Source: Thermoplasmatota archaeon
GTDB taxonomy: Archaea > Thermoplasmatota > E2 > DHVEG-1 > B18-G2
Reading direction: 5' to 3'
Length of the DNA: 64,000 nucleotides
Assembly: GCA_029259115.1 (NCBI GenBank)
Contig: JAPDJO010000028.1
Span: 18,593-82,592 of the forward strand
Below the pieces are notes generated by a model, which saw only the letters and a list, made by a program, of their open reading frames with translations, made no database searches and was not told where the DNA came from. Shown here piece by piece: positions 17,327 through 28,518 of the stretch. Positions within the stretch are counted from its first letter, which is position 1, and each line of letters begins with the position of its first letter. The translations under genes and the position numbers were made by a program.

Positions 17327-18612
17327 TTCACCCTCACTCTCAAACTATGAGTTGAACATGATATGCATGGATCGTAGGCTCTTACAAGCATCTCAAGCAT
17401 GCGCTCTATCTCTTCTTTAGACCTATCCATTATCTCTGGAACAAACTTTTCCATATCCTTTTGTATGTTTACATGATTTTGATTGGTTGGTATGACAAGA
17501 TTTGCTCTTCTGCATCTTCCTCTACCATCGATCTCATAATCATGTATGAGTAAACCTCTAGGAACTTCAACCATACCTATGCCTCTGCCCTCCTTGGGTT
17601 TTATTTTGGGTATTTTTTCCTCTTTCAATCCATTGTCCAAGAGTCTATTGATTATGTCTATAGACTTTTCCATGTTGTGAGCTATCTCTACGATCTGAGC
17701 TATACTGTTCATGAAAGGATTATAGCATGGAGCCTTTAAATCAAATATAGATGATATTTTCTTAGCAAAGTCTGAGAGATTTCTGCTATTAATGTTGAAT
17801 CTAGCCAATGCACCTACCATGTACGAATCTCTAACATGCTTGGAATGTTTTGCCGTAGATACATCCACAACATACTCTTTGAGGAACTCTCTGTAATCTC
17901 CTTTCAGATAGCCAATATCACTTGATTTTGGAATCCCATCATAAAATGGGTAAATTCCTTCCTTGGATAAAGCTATGTACTCTGTTTCTCTCAAAAAGTC
18001 TGGAAAATTGTTTATTCTTTTCTCCATCTCATAAGAAAATTCCTCTAACAGTCTCTTCCCATTTTTTATTTCATTTTTTATCCTCTCAAGTTCTCTCAAG
18101 CTTGGATAGGAGTAAAATCCACCAACAGCTAGAGATACGGGATGGGTTGTCCTACCTGCAACGAGATCTGATAATCTATTTGCAAGTTTATGTAATTCTA
18201 GCACTTTCTTTACCAAGTTCTTATCTTCTTTCGCAACCTCGATAATGTCCCTCTTTCCAAAAAGGTCAGGAAGAACTAGAAAGCCTACATGCAATGAATG
18301 GCTCTGCATATTCTCTGCATGGAGAGCAAGCTTTCTCAACTCTACAGTTTGATCTGATACTTCTATAGATAAAGCAGATTCCACGGCTTTTATCGAAGCG
18401 AGAGTATGACCTATCGAGCATATACCGCATATCCTCGAAGTTATGAAAGGAAGATACTCGTAGCTCTGGTCTTTAACAATCGCCTCAAAGAATCTCGGCG
18501 CCTCCGGGATCTGCCACTCTATCTTCTCTATTTCGTTATCTCTGATCTCTACAAGTATATTTCCATGTCCCTCTACTCTGGTAACGTAGTGAACATCTAT
18601 TCTCTTCTCCAT
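17314..18612 (-). CDS. hydA: NiFe (sulf)hydrogenase alpha/large subunit, group 3b type
   Basis: The 432-aa catalytic subunit. The L1 motif RICGICSIGH (Cys62, Cys65) and the C-terminal motif DPCISCSTH (Cys416, Cys419) supply the four NiFe ligands. The ten residues after His422 are the peptide removed by the maturation protease encoded downstream. Together with the delta and fused beta-gamma subunits it should form a cytoplasmic bidirectional NAD(P)-linked hydrogenase, like the Pyrococcus sulfhydrogenases, which can also reduce sulfur. It overlaps its neighbours on both sides, so it belongs to one operon. Start chosen at 18612, where the N-terminal sequence matches family members. Confidence 0.95.
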   Translation of the reverse strand: MEKRIDVHYVTRVEGHGNILVEIRDNEIEKIEWQIPEAPRFFEAIVKDQSYEYLPFITSRICGICSIGHTLASIKAVESALSIEVSDQTVELRKLALHAENMQSHSLHVGFLVLPDLFGKRDIIEVAKEDKNLVKKVLELHKLANRLSDLVAGRTTHPVSLAVGGFYSYPSLRELERIKNEIKNGKRLLEEFSYEMEKRINNFPDFLRETEYIALSKEGIYPFYDGIPKSSDIGYLKGDYREFLKEYVVDVSTAKHSKHVRDSYMVGALARFNINSRNLSDFAKKISSIFDLKAPCYNPFMNSIAQIVEIAHNMEKSIDIINRLLDNGLKEEKIPKIKPKEGRGIGMVEVPRGLLIHDYEIDGRGRCRRANLVIPTNQNHVNIQKDMEKFVPEIMDRSKEEIERMLEMLVRAYDPCISCSTHSLRVRVKWKR

Positions 18613-19352
18613 ACTCTATCACCAAAGTTGAACATGTTCCATTTATCTGCTAGATCCTCATAACTCAGGTTATACCTATCGAATATCTCTCTTATATATT
18701 CAGTTGATGGTTTTTCCAATATACCTCTGCACCCTAAACAAGGCGAACCTTTGGAAGGACATATCGCATCGCAACCAGCCAGAGTTATGGGGCCAAGGCA
18801 GAACTTTCCCTCTTCAAATAAGCATGGATTGCCTTTCTTCTTACATTCTACGCATACTGGGTAATTTGGTAACTCGAATTTTTTGCCTAGTGCAATTGAT
18901 GTTACAAATCTCTTGAATTCCTCTCTGTCTATCGGACAACCAGGAATATAGTAATCTACTTTGACTACCTCATCTACAGCTTTAGCTTTCTCGGAATTGA
19001 AGAAAGGGTTATCTTTGAGATTTTTATCCCCATATATAGATTTCAGAAGTATGTCTCTTTCAAATCTATTTCTAAGCTTGTTTACACCACCAAGACAAGC
19101 GCAACTTCCAAAAGCTACTAAGATTTTTGCATTTTTCCTTATCTCTTTGAGTCTCTCCTCATCCATCGGTCTATTGATCGAACCCTCTACAAACGCTATA
19201 TCGTAGTTATCCAAGCGTATATCCGATATTTCTCTGAATGAGACAATATCGACTATCTCTATTAGATCTAGAATCTCTTCTTCCAGATTTGCTACCTGAA
19301 GTTGACAACCTTCGCAACTTGCAAAATCGAAAAATGCTACCTTTACCTTCAT
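18597..19352 (-). CDS. hydD: NiFe (sulf)hydrogenase delta/small subunit
   Basis: This 251-aa electron-transfer subunit carries the proximal cluster motif FASCEGCQLQ near residues 11-18, further ligands in AFGSCACLGG and YIPGCPID, and a C-terminal set of cysteine motifs (CVECKKKGNPC, CLGPITLAGCDAICPSKGSPCLGC) for two more 4Fe-4S clusters. This three-cluster layout is that of group 3 small subunits. It passes electrons between the NiFe site in HydA and the flavin/Fe-S unit of the beta-gamma fusion. It overlaps hydA by 16 bp and the fusion gene by 4 bp (ATGA). Confidence 0.95.
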   Translation of the reverse strand: MKVKVAFFDFASCEGCQLQVANLEEEILDLIEIVDIVSFREISDIRLDNYDIAFVEGSINRPMDEERLKEIRKNAKILVAFGSCACLGGVNKLRNRFERDILLKSIYGDKNLKDNPFFNSEKAKAVDEVVKVDYYIPGCPIDREEFKRFVTSIALGKKFELPNYPVCVECKKKGNPCLFEEGKFCLGPITLAGCDAICPSKGSPCLGCRGILEKPSTEYIREIFDRYNLSYEDLADKWNMFNFGDRVWRRE

Positions 19353-21271
19353 GAAAATGCCTCCGGGAGATCTTTTATCTCCGAATACCTAAACACAGGT
19401 CCCTCTTTGCATACGTATACTCCATTTATCTGACAGTGACCACACTTTCCTATACCGCATTTCATTCTTCTCTCTAAAGAAACGAATATATCTTCATCCC
19501 TTATCCCTATATCTTTAAGACATTTTATCACAAACTTATACATCACTGGAGGACCTACTACTATCGCTATCGTATTCCTTGGATCTCTGATCTCTATCTC
19601 AGAAAACAGGGTTGTAACTACTCCTATCTTTCCATCCCATCTCATACCTTCTGGGCAGGTATCTACAGATAATCTAATCTCCACATCTCTTGTTTTCTCC
19701 CATTCCTTGATCTCATCCATAAACAACACATCTCTGGGTGTTCTTGATCCGTAGAGTATGAAAACTTTTCCAAATCTGGATCTGTTATTCTTAGAGAGAA
19801 CATACTTTATCAGGGATCTCAAAGGTACAATCCCGATTCCTCCTGCAACAAAAAGCAGATCCTTTCCTTCCATCTCATCTATGTTAAAACCTTTGCCAAG
19901 AGGACCTCTTATCCCTATTTTGTCGCCTTCCTTCATAGAGTGAAGTTTGCCTGTAAGGTTACCAACTTTCCTAACTACCAACTCAAATCTGTTACTTCCT
20001 GTTGGAGGAGATGATATAGATATAGGAGCTTCTCCTACGCCAAATATTGATACCTCTACAAACTGTCCTGGTTGGAAGTTAAATTTATCTCTCCCTACCA
20101 TCTCTATCTCGAACAGTTTCTCTGATTCGGTTAGCGTTTCTATTCTCCTTATCATGGCAAACTCTGGTACAAAGGATGCTCTCGATTCCACGCCTTCTGG
20201 TAGTCTATATATCAGCTTTCCTTTTGATTCGCTCCTTCTCTCAAGAAGGGTATTGATTGCCTCGGCTGGATTTGCTATCTTGGGGATGCAAGCCTTGATG
20301 CATCTTCCACAGCCAACGCATGCTATAAAGTTGTATCTTAGTGGAATGTAAAGGCCCTTCCTGTAAAACCTATGCCTGTATCTATCTAATTTGCTTTTCC
20401 TAAATATCTCTCCACTTGCTATCTTTGTGAAATCTGGCAGTAAGCAACTATCCCATGTTCTTATTCTCTCCCCGCTCTCTAAAGTTATAGACACTTCATC
20501 TCTCACATCATAGCAATAGCAGGTTGGGCAAACTATCGTACAGGATCCACACTGCAGACATTTCTCTGATTCTTCCTCCCAAAACGGATGCTCATAAACA
20601 TCCATCAATAAAAATGGAATCTGATCTTTTTCGATCTCTATCTTTAGTTTGTACTTCTCAGGCAATTTCTCTCTATGCCTCTCAACCTTTTCAATATCTT
20701 CTTCACTAGCCTCTTCTATACCTTTAGCATATTTGAACAACAATTCCTTTCCCTCTTCACTTCCAACTTCTATAATTATTCCATCATCCAACTCCGTAAG
20801 CAGTAAATCAAAGCCATCCTCTACCCTGTGGGTACCAAGGCTTGAAGCGAAAGAGTACTCACTAACATTGATTATATCTGAGCCTATGATGATCGTATTT
20901 TCTCTCCTCCTCTTATAAAGCTCGTCTGGACTTTCTTTCAGGTATACCTCATCCATTTGTTTTATAGCAACTATATCGTAAGGATGTACTCCTATGATTA
21001 TCCTTTTTGTCTCTCCTTTGGAAATTCTTGCTCTCTGCTCCTTGACGTCAAACTTCATCAATTTCTCGTATGGAGGAAGCAAAAACACCTTTGGAGGTAA
21101 AATGGTGATATCATAGTCCAATCTTAGCTCTCTTGAATTCTCCAATTCAGAAAAAACAAAATTTCCTCTTTTCTCTTTTACCCCAATGGTCTCAAAGTTC
21201 TCTATGAGATTTTCTACGAATCTGTAAAAGTCGTCTTTATCAAGCTTGTATATCTCTCTACCCATGGTCAA
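19349..21271 (-). CDS. Fused sulfhydrogenase beta-gamma subunit (Fe-S plus FAD/NAD reductase)
   Basis: This 640-aa protein joins two subunits that are separate in Pyrococcus. Residues 1 to about 345 match the beta subunit (HydB type), with two 4Fe-4S motifs: CLQCGSCTIVC at 238-248 and CVGCGRCIKAC at 318-328. Residues about 366-640 match the gamma subunit (HydG type). These include a ferredoxin-reductase FAD domain (GQFVEVSIFG, RGPLGKGF), an NAD(P) domain (FVAGGIGIVPLRS) and a 2Fe-2S site at Cys605, 610, 613 and 621. It links NAD(P)H to the hydrogenase. The fusion is in one uninterrupted frame at normal combined length. An alternative ATG lies 6 nt downstream of the chosen start. Confidence 0.93.
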   Translation of the reverse strand: MTMGREIYKLDKDDFYRFVENLIENFETIGVKEKRGNFVFSELENSRELRLDYDITILPPKVFLLPPYEKLMKFDVKEQRARISKGETKRIIIGVHPYDIVAIKQMDEVYLKESPDELYKRRRENTIIIGSDIINVSEYSFASSLGTHRVEDGFDLLLTELDDGIIIEVGSEEGKELLFKYAKGIEEASEEDIEKVERHREKLPEKYKLKIEIEKDQIPFLLMDVYEHPFWEEESEKCLQCGSCTIVCPTCYCYDVRDEVSITLESGERIRTWDSCLLPDFTKIASGEIFRKSKLDRYRHRFYRKGLYIPLRYNFIACVGCGRCIKACIPKIANPAEAINTLLERRSESKGKLIYRLPEGVESRASFVPEFAMIRRIETLTESEKLFEIEMVGRDKFNFQPGQFVEVSIFGVGEAPISISSPPTGSNRFELVVRKVGNLTGKLHSMKEGDKIGIRGPLGKGFNIDEMEGKDLLFVAGGIGIVPLRSLIKYVLSKNNRSRFGKVFILYGSRTPRDVLFMDEIKEWEKTRDVEIRLSVDTCPEGMRWDGKIGVVTTLFSEIEIRDPRNTIAIVVGPPVMYKFVIKCLKDIGIRDEDIFVSLERRMKCGIGKCGHCQINGVYVCKEGPVFRYSEIKDLPEAFS

Positions 21272-21303
21272 ATTGGGTATCGGGGATAGATTATTAATGG
21301 TTT

Positions 21304-21851
21304 CTACAATTTCTTCCTAAGATATTTTGCCAACATCTCTATGGATTTACCTCTATGAGAGTATCTATTTTTCTCCCGTACGTCCATCTCACCAAAGGTT
21401 TTATCTGATCCTGAAGGGATAAATATCGGATCGAAACCAAAACCTTTTGTTCCTCTTTCTTCGTGAGATATCATCCCTTGACATGTCCCTATGAATACCT
21501 TTGCCTTTTTTCCTTTTTCCTTGTAGACAATCACAGACCTGAACTCTGCATATCTATCTTCTTCAGCTTCCATAAGTCTCAATATCCCTCTACAACCTAT
21601 CTTCTTGAAAACATACGCCGAGTACACTCCTGGAAAACCGTTAAGAGATCTTATAAAAAGCCCAGCATCTTCTAGGAAAAAAGGTTTATCTATCTTCCTG
21701 GACAAGTATCTCGCTCCGTAAATAGCTACATCAACCAGATTATCTGCCTGAATTTCTGGATAGCCCTTATCGTAATGTAATAACTTTATTCCTATTCTCT
21801 CTAACTTCTCCTTGGCTTCCTTAAATTTTCCCCTGTTTTGAGTAGCGAACA

Positions 21852-21861
<10 letters not shown>
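21304..21861 (-). CDS. XTP/dITP pyrophosphatase (RdgB/HAM1 family)
   Basis: A 185-aa house-cleaning nucleotidase that hydrolyses dITP and XTP to monophosphates. Motifs: FATQNRGKFKEAKEKL at the N terminus (substrate loop Asn/Lys), PFFLEDAGLFI with the catalytic Asp, a GFPGVYSAYV segment, GTKGFGFDPIFIP and a final SHRGKS. The length is typical. It starts 10 bp inside bud32 and is the last gene of the kae1-bud32-HAM1 run, a gene order common in archaea. Confidence 0.92.
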
Positions 21862-25124
<3,263 letters not shown>

Positions 25125-25196
25125 ATTATCACCATATTTTTATCTATTTGTGTTTTTTAAATTTGGTGGTTGAAATATCTTAATTACTCTTTGCAC

Positions 25197-25216
25197 TTTT
25201 TGGAATTTTTTGGAAT
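25197..25216 (+). repeat. Perfect 10-bp tandem repeat upstream of the MCM-like gene promoter
   Basis: TTTTTGGAAT occurs twice in direct succession at 25197-25206 and 25207-25216, immediately before the TATA box at 25221. A period of one helical turn next to the core promoter fits an operator or activator site. This is inference from position. Confidence 0.45.
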
Positions 25217-25220
25217 AAAG

Positions 25221-25232
25221 AAATATTTATTA
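25221..25232 (+). promoter_or_regulatory. TATA box of the MCM-like ATPase operon
   Basis: AAATATTTATTA at 25221-25232 lies about 30 nt before the ATG at 25258, so the leader would be only a few nucleotides long. Confidence 0.5.
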
Positions 25233-25257
25233 CTAAGATAGGTAGATTTCTAATAAC

Positions 25258-26595
25258 ATGTCAGATGATCTCGACATCCTGGGAGTGCTACCATCAGATA
25301 GGAAAAAACTGGAATCCATGGGAATAACTAGGATAGAGCAGATCGCATTACTTACTCCTCAACAACTAGGAATGGGAAAAAGTAAAGGAGAGAGTTTGAT
25401 ACGAAGGGCTCACAACATAATAGCAAGTAGAAGCATAGAAGATATAGAGATAGGAGAGAAAGAGATCAGAGTTAAAGTTGATTCTTTAAGCAAACCCGTC
25501 AAAAAATCTGTTCTTTCTGTTCTTGGAGTATACGAGCTTCATCCAGGTAGCGTGATGGTCTCAGAGAAAGGAAACGTTATTTACATATACAAGAAGTCTC
25601 CGGTTTTCTCAAAGATCGTGGAAAATGCAGAGATACAGAAATCTATGATAGAGGAGAGGAGACAAAACGAGCTCAAATCAAAGGGTTTGACATTAGACTT
25701 AGAAGAAATCAGAGATTTTGCAATAAACAGAGGATTTGAAGGATTTTGGAAGAACGTATTCAGTGAGATAAAAGGAAATGAGATAATGAAAAAATCCCTA
25801 TCCATAAGCTTATTCTCGACTTTCGAAGAACCTGTTCATTCCCTGATAATAGGCGAACCAGGGAGCAGCAAGACTTTGGCAAAGGAGATAATAGAATCAA
25901 CTTTCAAAGATATATCAACGATAGGAGCAAACACCACTAGAGCGGGCTTGGTTTGCAATCTTGGAACAGGAGATCTTGGAGCTCTTCCTCATTCTCACAA
26001 TAAGATAGTATTGGTTGATGAGTTTGACAAGATACCAGAGAGTGATATAGAGTATTGCTATGAGCTTCTCTCCAATGGCAGATGTAGTGTTCACTCGTCT
26101 AGAATTCATACCAATATAGAGAGTAAATTTATCATGATAGCTTTTGCAAATCCAAAAAAAGGTGTGTTTAAAGGAAATCCAATGGATGAGATTCCTCTAC
26201 CGCCTTTGCTTGTAAGTAGATTTGCACTGATTGTCAAAACAGAGAATATAAGTGAAGAAGATAGAAAGGCTCTCTTCAAGGAGAAATTCTACGGAAGATC
26301 TGAGATAAGGGTAAAACCAGAATACTATGACCAGTGGATAAAGTTGTCTAGGGAATTTTATCCCAATATTACTGCAAGTGAAAGAGATGTTGATAGATAC
26401 ATAGACAAGGTGTCTAAGTTAGTAGAGGTATATCAATCTACAAATCTGAGGAGAGATTTGAGAATGGGAGACTACATACGAAGAATTCCCTTCTCCATAG
26501 CGAGAGCTGGCTTTAGAGATATCGACTCTGATATATTAAGAGAAAGCGAGAATATTTTAGAGGAATCAATAAGAAGTTGGGAGGAGAATGGATAA
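25258..26595 (+). CDS. AAA+ ATPase, MCM-like, with RadA-like HhH N terminus
   Basis: A 445-aa protein. Residues about 9-55 resemble the helix-hairpin-helix N-terminal domain of RadA (LPSDRKKLESMGITRIEQIA...GKSKGESLIRRAHNII). Residues about 65-165 are unassigned. Residues about 166-440 are an MCM-type AAA+ domain: IKGNEIMKKSLSISLF, Walker A GEPGSSKT at 199-206, Walker B VLVDEFDK at 251-258, sensor-1 FANPK at 296-300 and the SRF arginine-finger motif at 320-322. The N-terminal MCM OB/zinc domain is missing, so this is not the replicative helicase. A DNA-remodelling or loader role is inferred. It is first of a four-gene overlapping operon. Confidence 0.85.
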   Translation: MSDDLDILGVLPSDRKKLESMGITRIEQIALLTPQQLGMGKSKGESLIRRAHNIIASRSIEDIEIGEKEIRVKVDSLSKPVKKSVLSVLGVYELHPGSVMVSEKGNVIYIYKKSPVFSKIVENAEIQKSMIEERRQNELKSKGLTLDLEEIRDFAINRGFEGFWKNVFSEIKGNEIMKKSLSISLFSTFEEPVHSLIIGEPGSSKTLAKEIIESTFKDISTIGANTTRAGLVCNLGTGDLGALPHSHNKIVLVDEFDKIPESDIEYCYELLSNGRCSVHSSRIHTNIESKFIMIAFANPKKGVFKGNPMDEIPLPPLLVSRFALIVKTENISEEDRKALFKEKFYGRSEIRVKPEYYDQWIKLSREFYPNITASERDVDRYIDKVSKLVEVYQSTNLRRDLRMGDYIRRIPFSIARAGFRDIDSDILRESENILEESIRSWEENG

Positions 26596-27079
26596 AAGGA
26601 TTCTAGATATATTTTACTCTAGAGATCGAAATGTGGCTGAGATAACAATGCAGGCAATATATAGAGAATATCAAGATATACTAGAACCAAAAATCGTGGG
26701 AATGCTTGAGTTAGATAAGAATTGTTTTTCTGAGGAGAGAAATCAATACGATGCCGATCTCCTCTTGACCAAATTGAGGAAGAATAAAAATCTTTTTCTC
26801 TGGGTGGTTCACGATGACATCTTTTCAGATGATCTCAATTTTGTATTTGGATGTGCGATTCCTCTCAAGGGAGCTATACTATCAACATTTCGCTTGAGAT
26901 CAAAGGATCTGATAGAAAAAGAAGCAATCCATGAGATAGGTCATGTTTTGGGATTAACTCATTGTAAAAACGAATGTGTCATGATGTTCTCCAACTCCTT
27001 ATATGAAGCTATCTTAAAACCGAAAAATCTATGTGATTCTTGTAGAGAAAAATTGAGAAAGGTCTATGGCTATGTTTAA
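26588..27079 (+). CDS. amzA: Archaemetzincin zinc metalloprotease
   Basis: A 163-aa protease-fold protein with the extended archaemetzincin motif [12 protein letters not shown] at 115-126 (ligands His115, His119, His125; Glu116 catalytic). The family's Cys126/Cys130 and CDSC at 149-152 bind a second zinc. The Met-turn region is CVMMFSNS. Family members are soluble aminopeptidase-like enzymes of poorly known substrate. The start overlaps the AAA+ gene by 8 bp, and the stop overlaps the next gene by 14 bp. Confidence 0.93.
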   Translation: MDKRILDIFYSRDRNVAEITMQAIYREYQDILEPKIVGMLELDKNCFSEERNQYDADLLLTKLRKNKNLFLWVVHDDIFSDDLNFVFGCAIPLKGAILSTFRLRSKDLIEKEAIHEIGHVLGLTHCKNECVMMFSNSLYEAILKPKNLCDSCREKLRKVYGYV

Positions 27080-27695
27080 GAAGAAGCACTTAGCCAAAAT
27101 ACTTTCCAATCTAGAAGGATTTGACAAACCAAAGGTGGAACTGGAACAATACGAGACGCCTGGCGATGTTGCTGCAGAGCTACTTTGGACAGCAGATATG
27201 AAAGGGAAAATCAAAAATAGAACCGTGGCTGATCTTGGCTGCGGAACAGGTATACTATCTATAGGTTGCGCCCTGCTTGGTGCAAAGAAAGTTTATGCCG
27301 TGGATATAGATAGAGAAGCTATAACTATAGCAAAAAGGAATGCTGTAAAAATGGGTTGCTCCGATAATATCGATTTCTTCGAAATGGATGTGTCAGGTTT
27401 TGACATCAAGGTCGATACTGTTGTTATGAATCCACCTTTTGGATGTCAATCTAGAAACGCTGATAGACCTTTTCTTCAGAAGAGCTTTGAAATCAGTAAC
27501 GATGTTTTTTCTCTACATCTAGCCAAGGAAGAAGTTGAAAGATTTTTGAAGAGATACTCAGAGGAACTCGGATTTAGAGCACATTTCATAAAGAAAGTGA
27601 AAATGGAAATACCGGCAAAGTTCTTCTTTCACAAAAAGAGAATAGATAGAATAGATGTGAATATAATTCATTTCGAGAGGATAAAGGATGTATGA
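27066..27695 (+). CDS. METTL5-like N6-adenine RNA methyltransferase (COG2263 type)
   Basis: A 209-aa class I SAM methyltransferase. SAM motif I is [14 protein letters not shown] (55-68), the acidic residue is in VYAVDID, and the catalytic NPPFG sits at 122-126, the signature of N6-adenine (amino) methylases. The N-terminal [19 protein letters not shown] segment matches archaeal METTL5 homologues, whose eukaryotic relative methylates one adenosine of small-subunit rRNA. It lies in an operon between archaemetzincin and a radical SAM protein. An rRNA target is inferred by homology. ATG 27072 is an alternative start. Confidence 0.85.
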   Translation: MAMFKKKHLAKILSNLEGFDKPKVELEQYETPGDVAAELLWTADMKGKIKNRTVADLGCGTGILSIGCALLGAKKVYAVDIDREAITIAKRNAVKMGCSDNIDFFEMDVSGFDIKVDTVVMNPPFGCQSRNADRPFLQKSFEISNDVFSLHLAKEEVERFLKRYSEELGFRAHFIKKVKMEIPAKFFFHKKRIDRIDVNIIHFERIKDV

Positions 27696-28407
27696 CCCCA
27701 TAGAGCTGTCAAAGAAAACCGAAAAGATCGTTGTAAAGGATGGAAAGAAAAAGTATCACAGATTTAGATTTACCAGATTCTATGGTTGCTCTGCAACAGC
27801 AGACTCTGTAGGATGTAACTTGAGATGTATATTCTGTTGGTCTGATAGAGCCGTGAGATTGCCGAACAAGATGGGCAGATTCTACTCTCCTGATGAAGTA
27901 GTAGATAAGCTTATAGAGTTAGCTAATAACAATAAATGCAAGATAATAAGGATATCTGGAGCTGAACCAACTATAGGAAGATCTCATCTTTTAGCTCTTT
28001 TAGATCTAGTAGATGCATACGATAAGATCTTTATTCTTGAGACTAACGGGATATTGCTGGGGGCAGATAGAAAATATGTCGAGGAGCTTTCGGGCTATAA
28101 TAGATTACATGTAAGAGTATCTTTAAAGGGTTGCAGTGAAGAGGAGTTTAGATTTTTGACCAGAGCTAAAAATGGTTTTTCCTATCAGATAAGATCTTTA
28201 GAGTATCTATCTGACTATGGAGTATCTTTCCATCCATCTGTTGTATCCACGAGGGGAGAAGAAGAAAAGATAATAGAAACTCTCGAGAATATTGGTATAA
28301 GGAGGAATGTAATAGAATGGGAGAAACTAAAACTCTACCCTCCAGTTAAGGAGAGATTAAGGAGGTTAAATTTGTTGGATAAACTTGCTGACGTATGGGA
28401 AGATTGA
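27688..28407 (+). CDS. Radical SAM protein, function unknown
   Basis: A 239-aa compact radical SAM enzyme. The cluster motif [10 protein letters not shown] (CX3CX2C) is near residue 43-50, preceded by an [15 protein letters not shown] segment. [13 protein letters not shown] supplies the GxE-type SAM contact, and [11 protein letters not shown] follows. It lacks SPASM-type C-terminal cysteines, so it carries a single cluster as far as seen. It resembles uncharacterised archaeal Fe-S proteins. It overlaps the METTL5-like gene by 8 bp and is the last gene of the operon. Confidence 0.8.
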   Translation: MYDPIELSKKTEKIVVKDGKKKYHRFRFTRFYGCSATADSVGCNLRCIFCWSDRAVRLPNKMGRFYSPDEVVDKLIELANNNKCKIIRISGAEPTIGRSHLLALLDLVDAYDKIFILETNGILLGADRKYVEELSGYNRLHVRVSLKGCSEEEFRFLTRAKNGFSYQIRSLEYLSDYGVSFHPSVVSTRGEEEKIIETLENIGIRRNVIEWEKLKLYPPVKERLRRLNLLDKLADVWED

Positions 28408-28420
28408 AAATTATAAAAAT

Positions 28421-28428
28421 ATTTATAT
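28421..28428 (+). promoter_or_regulatory. TATA box of the putative C-rich RNA
   Basis: ATTTATAT at 28421-28428 lies inside an AT-only stretch, just after the stop of the radical SAM gene, and 27 nt before the first base of the GC-rich hairpin at 28451. That spacing is the usual archaeal one, which is the main reason to treat the hairpin as a separate transcript. Confidence 0.5.
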
Positions 28429-28450
28429 TCAGAGAATTGTATTTACAAGT

Positions 28451-28515
28451 GGATGGGGGTTCTCGGATTCAGCCCTCCTCTCCTCATCCCTCCTAGCTTT
28501 TTAGCCCCCATCCCA
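28451..28515 (+). ncRNA. Candidate small RNA: GC stem enclosing a CCTCC-rich loop
   Basis: In this AT-rich genome a compact GC-rich segment stands out. GGATGGGGG (28451-28459) pairs perfectly with CCCCCATCC (28505-28513), and two further pairs (T-G, T-A) extend inward. The roughly 40-nt loop is almost free of G and contains repeated CCTCC/CTCCTC units (28473-28495) that are complementary to purine-rich Shine-Dalgarno sequences. There is no long ORF. A TATA box sits at the right distance on the plus strand. It lies between convergent genes, so a bidirectional terminator hairpin is the main alternative. No known RNA family is recognised. Confidence 0.45.
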
Positions 28516-28518
28516 TAA

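Noticed and set aside
19349..21271. Frameshift joining two hydrogenase genes by error
   Set aside because: Both halves are in one frame with a natural linker and the lengths of both domains are complete; error is possible but not suggested by the sequence.
25197..25216. CRISPR or larger repeat array
   Set aside because: Only two copies of a 10-bp unit; no spaced direct repeats of CRISPR size were seen anywhere in the window.
28451..28515. H/ACA guide RNA or SRP RNA as identity of the hairpin
   Set aside because: The lower stem fits, but the loop has almost no G and cannot form an upper stem or K-turn, and the end has ATA rather than ACA; it is far too short for SRP RNA.
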